DNA of 25,888 nucleotides from DATNPH01 sp036703315. GTDB lineage: Bacteria > Cyanobacteriota > Cyanobacteriia > Cyanobacteriales > Coleofasciculaceae. Positions 15,479 through 23,469 of this stretch are shown here, in pieces. A program made the translations under genes and the position numbers. The stretch is from contig DATNPH010000155.1 in the NCBI GenBank assembly GCA_036703315.1, forward strand, positions 1-25,888, read 5' to 3'. Under the pieces are notes generated by a model. It worked only from the letters and a program-made list of their open reading frames with translations. It was not told where the DNA came from and did no database searches. Within the stretch, counting starts at the first letter, position 1, and each line of letters begins with the position of its first letter.

Positions 15479-16189
15479 ATGCATTCGCATTTCGCTGACG
15501 ATCAATCGATTGAGCTAGAGCAGTCGCATTTGCATACCCCATCAAGTTTTACAGAGACAGACACTCTAGTGGGTCACACACATTACTCGGGCTTTGAGCA
15601 AACTCGCTTCCACGGTAACTTCCAAGACAGCATGGAGATGTATGCCCAAGCCAAGCAAGTTACTGAATATCTCGATGCTCATCAAGATTGGTTTTCTCGC
15701 TGCGCTCACCCAATGACGGTAGAACCAATTGGGCAAAATGGCTATGCTTTGCTAATTGGTCGCTTTGGGGCGTTTGGCTACGAGGTAGAGCCGAAAGTGG
15801 GTTTGGAACTGCTACCTCAAGAAAATGGGATTTATCGGATTCGGACGATCCCCGTACCGAATTATGTTGCTCCAGGGTATGATGTTGACTTCCAGGCGTC
15901 TCAAACCTTTGTAGAAGTACCAGCAAGCGAGTATTTCAAGGAGCAAAAGCGTGATGGGCACGAGTTGCCATCAGCAATTACCCGTGTCGAGTGGCATCTT
16001 GACCTAAGTGTTGCTCTGCGGTTTCCTAAGTTTATCCACAAACTGCCGCAGTCTTTGATTCAAAGCACAGGCGATCGCCTCTTGCACCAAGTTGTGCGAC
16101 AAGTCTCTCGACGCTTAACCTACAAAGTACAGGAAGACTTTCACAATAGCCTAGGTATACCCATGCCCAAACAAGCTAAAAAGCGCTGA
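15479..16189 (+). CDS. DUF1997 family protein
   Basis: 236 residues. The region from about 40 to 225 matches the DUF1997 family found in cyanobacteria and plant plastids. It includes a RFHGNFQDSMEMYAQAKQV strand-helix, CAHPMTVEPIGQNGYALLIGRFGAFGYEVEPKVGLELLP split over several strands, YRIRTIPVPNYVAPGYDVDF, and a C-terminal helix DRLLHQVVRQVSRRLTYKVQEDFH. The repeated beta strands and the long final helix suggest a lipid- or pigment-binding helix-grip-like fold, but the function is not known. No signal or membrane segment. The ATG has an AAGGA Shine-Dalgarno. A stem-loop covers the stop codon, and the DUF4079 gene converges on it. Confidence 0.85.
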   Translation: MHSHFADDQSIELEQSHLHTPSSFTETDTLVGHTHYSGFEQTRFHGNFQDSMEMYAQAKQVTEYLDAHQDWFSRCAHPMTVEPIGQNGYALLIGRFGAFGYEVEPKVGLELLPQENGIYRIRTIPVPNYVAPGYDVDFQASQTFVEVPASEYFKEQKRDGHELPSAITRVEWHLDLSVALRFPKFIHKLPQSLIQSTGDRLLHQVVRQVSRRLTYKVQEDFHNSLGIPMPKQAKKR

Positions 16190-16202
16190 AGGAGTCAGCG
16201 CT
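16182..16202 (-). terminator. Stem-loop terminator for the DUF4079 gene
   Basis: agcgctga (16182-16189) pairs with tcagcgct (16195-16202) over a 5-nt loop. Read on the minus strand the stem is followed by a run of Ts (from aaaaa at 16178-16182), so it fits a rho-independent terminator for the leftward gene. It also overlaps the TGA of the DUF1997 gene. Confidence 0.55.
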
Positions 16203-16244
16203 GATTGATAGGGGGATAACTGATAACAGACAATGGGCAAATAT

Positions 16245-16715
16245 CTACATTTTGCTGATAATCCGCTGCACAATTTCTACACCTGTGATCGCCTGCCAGC
16301 CAAATAATCCCATAAGAACGACATTAAGCGCAATGTGGGTGAAGCGTGCCCAGTTGTGACCTTTCTGCATAAATGGAGAAAGGCCGGCAGACGCGGCTAT
16401 CAGTCCTGTCATCCCTAACCCTGCCAAAAGGTGAGGACCGACAAAGAGTTTTCCATTGTTAATATAAGTAACCCCCATGCCCCCGATCGCACCGATAACC
16501 ATAACCGCTAGTAGCACAGAACCAAGTTGATAGTGCCTAACGTTATATCGACCCTTGATCAGCTCTTTCTTGACCTCACCGTCAGCATATCGAGTGCGTT
16601 GGACTTGAATACCTAAATACAAAGCATAAATTGAGAGCACCAGTAGTATCCACATCAAAATTGGGTGAACGAACTGGGACCAGACTTTAACTGATTCTGG
16701 AATTTCGAGGCTCAT
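16245..16715 (-). CDS. DUF4079 family membrane protein
   Basis: 156 residues with four predicted membrane helices: about 19-37, 62-82, 94-112 and 124-145. Each helix begins at or near a histidine: FVHPILMW, VRHYQLG, VGPHLLAG and FTHIALN. The wording matches DUF4079, a family of cyanobacteria and plants with unknown function. Four helices with paired histidines are also how b561-type cytochromes bind haem, so a haem-binding redox role is possible (inference). Start ATG at 16713-16715. It is convergent with DUF1997. No operon partner is visible on the same strand. Confidence 0.85.
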   Translation of the reverse strand: MSLEIPESVKVWSQFVHPILMWILLVLSIYALYLGIQVQRTRYADGEVKKELIKGRYNVRHYQLGSVLLAVMVIGAIGGMGVTYINNGKLFVGPHLLAGLGMTGLIAASAGLSPFMQKGHNWARFTHIALNVVLMGLFGWQAITGVEIVQRIISKM

Positions 16716-16952
16716 AGGATTTAAGAGAGTAGTTTAATAATCTTGATAAAACTTAACTTAGCATAGCTTGAGTTGTCTATGACAGAAACACAATAGGGAA
16801 TAGGCTCGCTTAGCGGGTAAGGAATAAAAGTCAATTACAGGAGTTGCAGGAGAATTTTTATTCTAAATTTTTGAACTGTTGAGTTTTGAACTCCTTTTCA
16901 ATGCTCCGATTTGGCGCTAAGTTGACAATGCGCTCTTGAAGGGGCTTAAGAG

Positions 16953-18419
16953 ATGACCTCAAATGAAGACGTTTTACTGTTAAAAGCAGCTCGAAGTGGT
17001 GACCTTACTAAAATCAAAGCGATTCTTACTCAGGGAGCTAATGTCAATGTCACAGATAGAGACGGCACTACAGCTTTGATGTTTGCTGCTCAGCAGGGTT
17101 ACACCGAGATAGTTCGAGTGTTGCTAAAAGCTGGCGCAGATCTCAATCTGTCGAGAAAACGCTATGGTCTGACCGCATTAATGTTGGCAGCAGCGGCTAA
17201 TCAGATTGATGTTTTACAAATCCTGGTTGCGGCAGGTGCTGATCTCGATGCAAAAAACGATGATGGTAGCACAGCGTTAATGATTGCAGCACACAAAGGT
17301 CATTTAAAGGTAGTACAAATCTTGTTGGTTACGGGTGCTGATGTCAATATTACAGATAAAGATGAAGATAGTGCCTTAAACTTGGCAGTTCAGAAAGGTC
17401 ACAGTGATATCGTGAAAGCCTTTCTAGAAGCTGGTGCAGACACCAGCGTTGGTATAGGTGCCCTGTCCCTAGCTGCCAGTGAAGGTCACACTCAAACCGT
17501 ACAAGTTTTATTAGATCAAGGGGTAAACGTAAACACCGTTGACTCGGATGGTAGAACCGCTTTGATGCAAGCGGCTGAGCTAGGGTATTTGCCTGTTGTC
17601 CAACTGCTGTTAACCGATGCTGATGTTAATATCCAAGACCAAGACGGTGAAACGGCTTTAACGTTGGCCGCTGACCAAGGTCACACTGAAGTTGTACAAG
17701 CGTTACTGAATGCTGGTGCTAATGTAAATATCCAAAATTCGACGGGAGGAACAGCACTAATGGCAGCCGCCGCAAGTAGTCAGACTGATGTTGTTAGGGC
17801 GTTACTTGATGCGGGTGCTAATATCAATGCCACAAACAAAGATCAGGAGACAGCTTTACATTTTGCAGCTGTGGAAGGTCATATTTCAGTTGTGGACGCC
17901 CTTCTCCAGTGGGGGGCGAACGTCCATACTAGAAATCAGTTGGGTGACACGGCTTTAATGCTGGCAGCATTGCAGGGTCACACAGAGGTTGTCGATGCCT
18001 TACTGCAAAAAGAAGCTGATTTCAATGCCACAAACCAAGGTGAAACACCTCTAACCCTGGCGGTGTCTCAGGGTCATGATGAGACGGTTAAGGTTTTGCT
18101 AGAGGCGGGTGCAGATGCCAATACACGATACGCTGACGGGAAAACAATTTTGATGAAGGCAGCTGATCGAAACGATACTATTATCATGCAACACCTATTA
18201 AATGCTGGTGTCGAGGTGAACTTACTTGATAGTAATGGTGCTACAGCTTTGATGTGGGCAGCTCATCGGGGTTATATCGATGCTGTGCAAGTCTTACTGG
18301 ATGCTGGTGCAGATGTCAATGTGAAAAATCGGGGTGGGTATACGGCTTTGATGCTTGCGGAGTTCAATGGGTATCGTAAAGTTGTGCGACTGTTAAAAGC
18401 CACTGGAGCACAAGAGTAG
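16953..18419 (+). CDS. Ankyrin-repeat protein (about 15 repeats)
   Basis: 488 residues composed almost entirely of 33-residue ankyrin repeats, with consensus DGxTALMxAAxxGHxxVVxxLLxAGADVNxxx. I count about 15 units. The fifth and sixth are shortened at their junction (GADTSVGIGALSLAA) and the last is a capping half-repeat ending at the stop. No signal peptide, membrane segment or catalytic domain is seen, so it is a soluble binding scaffold. Ankyrin arrays bind proteins and the partner here is unknown. The nucleotide repeats of about 99 bp make the gene prone to recombination. The unknown 173-aa gene follows 86 bp downstream on the same strand and may be co-transcribed. Confidence 0.95.
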   Translation: MTSNEDVLLLKAARSGDLTKIKAILTQGANVNVTDRDGTTALMFAAQQGYTEIVRVLLKAGADLNLSRKRYGLTALMLAAAANQIDVLQILVAAGADLDAKNDDGSTALMIAAHKGHLKVVQILLVTGADVNITDKDEDSALNLAVQKGHSDIVKAFLEAGADTSVGIGALSLAASEGHTQTVQVLLDQGVNVNTVDSDGRTALMQAAELGYLPVVQLLLTDADVNIQDQDGETALTLAADQGHTEVVQALLNAGANVNIQNSTGGTALMAAAASSQTDVVRALLDAGANINATNKDQETALHFAAVEGHISVVDALLQWGANVHTRNQLGDTALMLAALQGHTEVVDALLQKEADFNATNQGETPLTLAVSQGHDETVKVLLEAGADANTRYADGKTILMKAADRNDTIIMQHLLNAGVEVNLLDSNGATALMWAAHRGYIDAVQVLLDAGADVNVKNRGGYTALMLAEFNGYRKVVRLLKATGAQE

Positions 18420-18505
18420 TATAAAGTTGCTGATTAAAACGATGAGCCAGCACAAGACTCCAGAGCTGGAGATACAAAATAATCCCCTAGTTCTGCATCA
18501 TCCTC

Positions 18506-19027
18506 ATGCCTAAATCATCCCGCGACTCGGAAATGCCTTGTGCTGAGACAAGTGGTTCAGGTGAGTCTACCGAACTATTAAGGCGTAAATCGACTACTTC
18601 TGGAGAGTATTTGTCTGACAATAGACTAATTCCAATCAATGACCTGTTGATCGTCAATAGTCAGCGTCGCAATGGCTTAATTCTCTATAAGCCCTATCAT
18701 GCTGAATTTGCAGGACCAGGATCAGCAGTAGGAGGAGCGTTTGATCAAGATTGTCAGCAAGCGCTACCAGTCGGTAATCTTTCGTTATCCTCCCCTACGT
18801 CATCTGATGAGCGACAGCGTGCTTATTTGATTCGGCGGCAGTGGATTCGACTGATTGGAAAAATTACAGAGGAGGCAGTGCCGTTGCGACGCGCTCAGCT
18901 ACTCCTCAATCAGTTTGGGTACTACTTTGACTCCGATACAATCACCCAGTTGCCAGACGAAGCCCTAGCGCTCTTGATCGGTGTGTTGCCACGGACTATT
19001 AGCATAGCGCGTTATAACTCAGACTGA
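18506..19027 (+). CDS. Hypothetical cyanobacterial protein, 173 aa
   Basis: I do not know its function. Residues 1-90 are polar and low in predicted structure, apart from LIPINDLLIVNSQRRNGLILYKP. The last 70 residues look conserved: YLIRRQWIRLIGKITEEAVPLRRAQLLLNQFG... ending LPDEALALLIGVLPRTISIARY. This pattern, with a basic helix followed by a PDEALALL helix, recurs in small cyanobacterial proteins of unknown role. Nothing suggests secretion. The ATG at 18506 has no strong Shine-Dalgarno. It follows the ankyrin gene by 86 bp. Confidence 0.65.
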   Translation: MPKSSRDSEMPCAETSGSGESTELLRRKSTTSGEYLSDNRLIPINDLLIVNSQRRNGLILYKPYHAEFAGPGSAVGGAFDQDCQQALPVGNLSLSSPTSSDERQRAYLIRRQWIRLIGKITEEAVPLRRAQLLLNQFGYYFDSDTITQLPDEALALLIGVLPRTISIARYNSD

Positions 19028-19246
19028 GCTAGTGCAGCCACAGGGGTAAGACTGTAAGGTATTCGACTATTGCTCGGAATTGCTGAGAAAGTTCTGTCGG
19101 ATTGTACCCGATAGAGAATCTTACCTAGTACTTAGTTGTAGAGAAATGCGATCGCTCGCTGTAGCTATGGCTACACATGAGCAATGAACATCTAGCTTTG
19201 AGCTGATTACTTTGAAGCCGTCAGCCAGGTATGTTGACAAGCTGAT

Positions 19247-19275
19247 CCGCCTTGTACTTCAAGGCGGTTGTTTTG
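19247..19275 (+). terminator. GC-rich stem-loop with T-rich tail in the leader of the lectin/DUF11 gene
   Basis: ccgcctt (19247-19253) pairs with aaggcgg (19261-19267), followed by ttgttttg. The structure resembles an intrinsic terminator, yet it lies only 20 nt before the next gene's ATG. It could end transcripts from the upstream gene or attenuate the downstream one. A second small hairpin (tgtagc/gctaca) sits at 19160-19175. Confidence 0.5.
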
Positions 19276-19287
19276 TTACGCTCTACC

Positions 19288-21174
19288 ATGCAATTTATTG
19301 ACCGACATTTTACTTCTGTAATTAAACGCTGGCCTCTAGGCTGGTTTACTAGCAGCACACTCCTGCTACTGGCAGCTACTAGTTCACCAGCAGCCGCTAA
19401 CGTCACAATCGTCCAAGAGGAATTCACTGGCTCGACCGCCTATGGGTGGACGGTTGGTGGAACATTTATCCCTTGCTTGACAGCCACAGGGTCATCTCCT
19501 CCGGAGTCAATTCGCAACTGTGGTACAACATCTGATCCCCCTGGCTCGGGAGTACTCAGATTAACTGACATAAGACCAGACTTACGAAGTTTTGTTTTTT
19601 ACGACTACGCCATTCCTGCCAATCAAGGCTTGGTCATCACCTTCGATTACTTTGCCTACGGAGGTGGCGGCGCGGGTCCAGGTTCTGGAGCGGATGGGAC
19701 AACGTTCTTCTTGTTCAACGGCAATACTACTGCGCCTGTTTTTGGTGCAAAAGGGGGTGCCCTTGGCTATGCCCAAGAGGTATCTGAAACTACCACTGAA
19801 AATGGTCTAACTAATGCCTACATAGGTGTTGGACTTGATGAGTTTGGCAATTTTGCTAATGACTATGAAGGACGTGGTAATGGTTGCCCCAACCCATCTC
19901 CCTTGGGTGGTGGGCCGGGGTTGTCGCCACCGGAGGCACAGATTAAAGATTCTGTAACAGTCAGAGGACCGGGTAGTGGACTGGAAGGTTATTGCTTCCT
20001 AGCCAATTCCGGTAACTTGTCTACTAGACCTGGTGGATTTAGCTTAGATAACCCTACTGCTCCTTCGCGCACAACCCCAAACACAAGAAGGAGAGTTAGG
20101 GTAACGCTCAACACAAATAACACCATCACCCTAGAAATAGACCCGACAGGGACAGGGACAGCCTATCAAACAGTTTTGAACGCTTTCCCGGCTCCACCTA
20201 ACCGACCGGACAGTTTCAAGTTTGGTTTTGCCAGTTCAACGGGTGATGGGGTAAATTTTCATGAACTGATCAATGTGCGGGTGGAAACCCTTGCAACTCC
20301 ACCCCTACCGGATTTAGCCATCACCAAAACTCACTCAGGTAATTTCATTCAAGGAGGAACTGGTACATACACATTGAGAGTGCAGAATCTACCAACGGCG
20401 ACCGGCCCTACCTATGGCCCAGTGACGATAACCGATACTCTACCTGCGGGCTTCACTTTTGTCTCAAGTACGGGTGAAAACTGGAACTGTTCGGCAGTAG
20501 GGCAAGACGTTACCTGTGTTTATAATGGTCCTGCTGTTAATCCCGGTGGTAGCCTCCCAGACCTCACGCTTAACGTTAATGTGACAGCACCCACTGGCAG
20601 CTACACCAACCAAGCACAAGTCTCAACGCAAGGGGATAGTGATTTGACGAACAACACGGCACAAGATCAAACCTTAGTTGTCTCCTCTGTAGATCCTAAT
20701 CTGCGTCTAGTGAAGCGAATTACAAGTGTAACTAGAGGTGGTGTGCCGCTGACAGGTATTAATTTCAGTAGCTTTGTAGATAACCCAGCTGACCCAAATG
20801 ACAATGCACCAGGATGGTCTCAACTGCCCCCTGTGGGAGTTTATCAGCTGGGACTTGAGAACCCTTTACAAAGCAGCGATGAAATTGATTACACCATCTA
20901 TTTTCTCTCTGATGGTAGTAGCCCAGCCAACAATGTTAATGTTTGTGACTTGATTCCAGAAGGGACAACATTTGTTCCCGGCAGTATCCAAGCGATTGTC
21001 GGGACAAGCCCAAGCGAGGGCAATTTCTTCTCACCCTTGGCACCACTGCCTACAGGGAATGGCTGCTCTAACCCAACTAATCCTAACGGAGCGGTACTTG
21101 TGAATTTGGGGGATATTTCTAATGTCGCGGGGAGCAATATTGGTTTTGTTCGCTTCCGCGTCAGGATTGACTAG
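19288..21174 (+). CDS. Secreted lectin-like and DUF11-domain surface protein
   Basis: 628 residues from the ATG at 19288. An upstream TTG frame overlaps a stem-loop and is less likely. The signal peptide is a basic head (HFTSVIKRWPLGW), hydrophobic TLLLLAATS and a cut after AAA near residue 37. Residues about 38-335 resemble a concanavalin A/L-type lectin-like sandwich (EFTGSTAYGWTVGG, GLVITFDYFAYGG, ADGTTFFLFNG, then a late SFKFGFASSTGDGVNFHEL strand). Residues about 339-460 form a DUF11 repeat (PDLAITKTHSG... ITDTLPAGFTFVS... LTLNVNVTAPTG... DSDLTNNTA). A second DUF11-like unit runs from about 469 (DPNLRLVKRIT) to the end. It is probably exported and surface-associated. No sorting signal or C-terminal anchor is seen, and the protein ends soon after the second unit. 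Confidence 0.8.
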   Translation: MQFIDRHFTSVIKRWPLGWFTSSTLLLLAATSSPAAANVTIVQEEFTGSTAYGWTVGGTFIPCLTATGSSPPESIRNCGTTSDPPGSGVLRLTDIRPDLRSFVFYDYAIPANQGLVITFDYFAYGGGGAGPGSGADGTTFFLFNGNTTAPVFGAKGGALGYAQEVSETTTENGLTNAYIGVGLDEFGNFANDYEGRGNGCPNPSPLGGGPGLSPPEAQIKDSVTVRGPGSGLEGYCFLANSGNLSTRPGGFSLDNPTAPSRTTPNTRRRVRVTLNTNNTITLEIDPTGTGTAYQTVLNAFPAPPNRPDSFKFGFASSTGDGVNFHELINVRVETLATPPLPDLAITKTHSGNFIQGGTGTYTLRVQNLPTATGPTYGPVTITDTLPAGFTFVSSTGENWNCSAVGQDVTCVYNGPAVNPGGSLPDLTLNVNVTAPTGSYTNQAQVSTQGDSDLTNNTAQDQTLVVSSVDPNLRLVKRITSVTRGGVPLTGINFSSFVDNPADPNDNAPGWSQLPPVGVYQLGLENPLQSSDEIDYTIYFLSDGSSPANNVNVCDLIPEGTTFVPGSIQAIVGTSPSEGNFFSPLAPLPTGNGCSNPTNPNGAVLVNLGDISNVAGSNIGFVRFRVRID

Positions 21175-21225
21175 TACCGTTTCAGGTAAAGATGTTGTGA
21201 AATCCTTGGCGTGTTCATAGTTGAC

Positions 21226-21260
21226 AGTCCATAGTTCATAACTGTTATGAACTATGGACT
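21226..21260. repeat. 35-nt perfect palindrome
   Basis: agtccatagttcataac (21226-21242) and its exact complement (21244-21260) are separated by one T. It lies 52 bp past the DUF11 gene stop. No T-run follows, so it is more likely a dispersed repeat than an intrinsic terminator, though it could block transcription by a strong hairpin. Confidence 0.8.
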
Positions 21261-21418
21261 ATGAGTATCCTCATATGCACGAAATGTTTCTTGAAGATGC
21301 ACAGGGAATAGTGTAGCGATCGCTCTTTTTCCTCTATATTTTCAAGAACACCAGTAAGGAATCAGCACCCAGTTGTGCGAATATATCAGTAACTTTGTAC
21401 TGCTGCTGAGGAATACTC

Positions 21419-21697
21419 ATGAGCCTGGTAGAAATTCTTCTGTTACTACTGATTGCAGCGATCTGTGGCAGCCTTGGACAAGTATTAGTTGGCTACTCAG
21501 CAGGTGGCTTACTGGTCTCGATTGTTGTCGGAGTTATCGGTGCCTACATTGGAATCTGGGTAGCTCGTGAGTTTAACCTGCCTGTACTCTTTTCTCTCAA
21601 CCTTGGAGGGCGATCGTTCCCCATTATTTGGTCAATCATTGGCTCTGCTATCTTTGCCGCTATCCTAGGTCTTATAAATCGGAGTATACGACGGTAA
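21419..21697 (+). CDS. GlsB/YeaQ/YmgE family membrane protein
   Basis: 92 residues with three membrane helices (about 4-21, 28-47 and 67-86). They are glycine-rich in the manner of the transglycosylase-associated protein family: ICGSLGQVLVGYSAGGLLVSIVVGVIGAYIG and a final GSAIFAAILGLINR helix. Family members are small stress-responsive inner-membrane proteins whose molecular role is not settled. GAGGA lies before the ATG. The gene stands alone, between the 35-nt palindrome and the P450 gene. Confidence 0.82.
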   Translation: MSLVEILLLLLIAAICGSLGQVLVGYSAGGLLVSIVVGVIGAYIGIWVAREFNLPVLFSLNLGGRSFPIIWSIIGSAIFAAILGLINRSIRR

Positions 21698-21846
21698 CAG
21701 GGGATGACGTTTTAAAATGAGCTGCTAATTGTTAATCATCGATAAATTGGCTTTAGTTTAAGTTAATCCTACGTTTTCTAGGTTGCCTCAACCTGTTCGA
21801 TAAAATACCTAGCAAACTGGGTCAATAAATAGGAAGGTAAACAGAA

Positions 21847-23241
21847 ATGCCTACACATAAACTGCCTGATGGTCCCCAGACTCACCCTTGGGTACAGACG
21901 TTCCAGTGGCTTGCAAGTCCCCTAGAATACATGGAAGCTTGTGCCCAACGCTATGGTGATATGTTCACCCTCCGGATTGGCCCAGTTTTTGCTCCTCAAG
22001 TATTCATTAGTAACCCTCAGGCGATTCAGGAGGTTTTTAGCACCGATCCGAAACAGTTGGACTCGGGTGAGGAAGCCGGTATTAAATCGCCTTTGTTGGG
22101 GCAGCAATCAGTGCTGGCGCTGGCTGGAGAGCGTCATCGAAGACAACGCAAACTTTTGATACCTCCTTTTCATGGGGAACGAATGCGGGCTTATGGTCAA
22201 TTAGTACGCGACATCACTGAGCAAGTGACGGCACAATGGACAATTGGCGAACCCTTTTCAGTTCGTTCATCCATGCAAGCGATTTCCTTTCAGGTCATCT
22301 TGAAAGCTGTCTTTGGCTTAAAGCAAGGTTCCCGTTACGAAAAACTACAGGAACTCTTGATTGGAACTCTGAACCCAAAGATTCCTTTATTGGAAGGCAT
22401 CATATTTCTTTTCCCAGCACTGCAACGGGATTTAGGCCCGTGGAGTCCATGGAGAGTACTCATGCGCCGACTACAGGAAATTGACGAACTCATCTACGCG
22501 GAGATCGCCGAACGCAGAGAGCAACCTGACCCATCTCGAACGGATATTCTGTCTTTGATGATGTCGGCTCATGATGAACAAGGACAGCCGATGACAGATG
22601 TGGAATTACGCGATGAGTTGATGACCCTGTTGCTCGCGGGTCACGAAACCACCGCAACAGCCTTATCTTGGGCATTTTACTGGGTTCATCATCTGCCTCA
22701 GGTGCATGAGAATCTGCTGCAAGAGTTAGATCCCCTCGGTGACAATCCCGATCTAAATGCTATTTTGCGACTGCCCTACTTGAATGCTGTCTGCCAAGAA
22801 ACACTGCGAATTTACCCAGTGGCGATGGTGGCGTTAAATCGAATAGTCAAGTCACCGCTACAGATTGCGGGCTACCAACTTGAACCTGGTACAGTGGTGA
22901 TTCCCAGTATTTACCTAACTCATCATCGAGAAGATCTATATCCTGAGCCGAAGCAGTTCAAACCAGAGCGTTTTCTGGATCGTCAATTTGCGCCGCATGA
23001 GTATTTACCTTTTGGAGGTGGCAACCGTACCTGTATCGGTATGGCATTTGCACAGTTTGAGATGAAACTGGTTCTAGCCACTGTGCTGTCTCACTGGCAG
23101 CTAGAACTGGCTGATAACAAACCTGTGGAACCGATACGTCGAGGCGCTACCATTGGACCCGCTCAAGGGGTGCGTATGATAGCGAGGGGAAAGCGCCCTC
23201 AAAATGAGGGAATCCTCCAGACTAGCTCCAGTGCAATTTGA
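21847..23241 (+). CDS. Cytochrome P450, CYP110-like
   Basis: 464 residues with all P450 hallmarks. The I-helix oxygen-binding motif LLLAGHETTATALSWAF is near residues 260-276, ExxR in CQETLRIYP near 316-324, PERF near 374-377, and the haem loop FGGGNRTCIGMAFAQFE near 389-405, where C396 ligates iron. The N-terminus (LPDGPQTHPWVQTFQWLASP) lacks a membrane anchor, as in cyanobacterial CYP110 proteins, which oxidise long-chain fatty acids, alkanes or terpenes depending on member. Electrons would come from ferredoxin; no reductase is adjacent. AAGGT precedes the ATG. It is convergent with the FkbM/glycosyltransferase genes. The CYP110 label rests on overall resemblance and substrate cannot be assigned. 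Confidence 0.93.
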   Translation: MPTHKLPDGPQTHPWVQTFQWLASPLEYMEACAQRYGDMFTLRIGPVFAPQVFISNPQAIQEVFSTDPKQLDSGEEAGIKSPLLGQQSVLALAGERHRRQRKLLIPPFHGERMRAYGQLVRDITEQVTAQWTIGEPFSVRSSMQAISFQVILKAVFGLKQGSRYEKLQELLIGTLNPKIPLLEGIIFLFPALQRDLGPWSPWRVLMRRLQEIDELIYAEIAERREQPDPSRTDILSLMMSAHDEQGQPMTDVELRDELMTLLLAGHETTATALSWAFYWVHHLPQVHENLLQELDPLGDNPDLNAILRLPYLNAVCQETLRIYPVAMVALNRIVKSPLQIAGYQLEPGTVVIPSIYLTHHREDLYPEPKQFKPERFLDRQFAPHEYLPFGGGNRTCIGMAFAQFEMKLVLATVLSHWQLELADNKPVEPIRRGATIGPAQGVRMIARGKRPQNEGILQTSSSAI

Positions 23242-23310
23242 GATATCTAAACTTGCATTGGCATATTTTATTTATGTCTGACTATTGAGTGTCAGGGAAA
23301 GACTTTAAAA

Positions 23311-23334
23311 GCTGTTGGTCAACTGGTCAACAGC
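23311..23334 (+). terminator. Weak stem-loop after the P450 gene
   Basis: gctgttg pairs with caacagc over a 10-nt loop, 70 bp beyond the P450 stop. It is followed by cccttac rather than a T-run, so termination activity is doubtful. Confidence 0.25.
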
Positions 23335-23367
23335 CCTTACTCATGCTGATCGCATCTATCTAGAGTT

Positions 23368-23469
23368 ATACCATTTCACTTTTAATACGCTACACATCGA
23401 CCCCCAGCCTCCCGAAGTCCAGGGGTGAGCAAGAAAAGTATTTGTATCAAGCGTTTCGTGAATTGGTAT
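23368..23469. repeat. MITE-like repeat overlapping the 3' end of the FkbM gene
   Basis: ataccatttcac (23368-23379) and gtgaattggtat (23458-23469) are inverted repeats matching at 11 of 12 positions and enclosing about 78 bp. TATACCAATT-type ends are typical of short dispersed repeats in cyanobacteria. The right arm includes the last codons of the FkbM methyltransferase gene and the repeat contains its stop. Confidence 0.5.

Noticed and set aside
16953..18419. Tandem DNA repeats as a CRISPR or satellite array
   Set aside because: The periodicity of about 99 bp is explained by the 33-residue ankyrin repeats with normal coding divergence.
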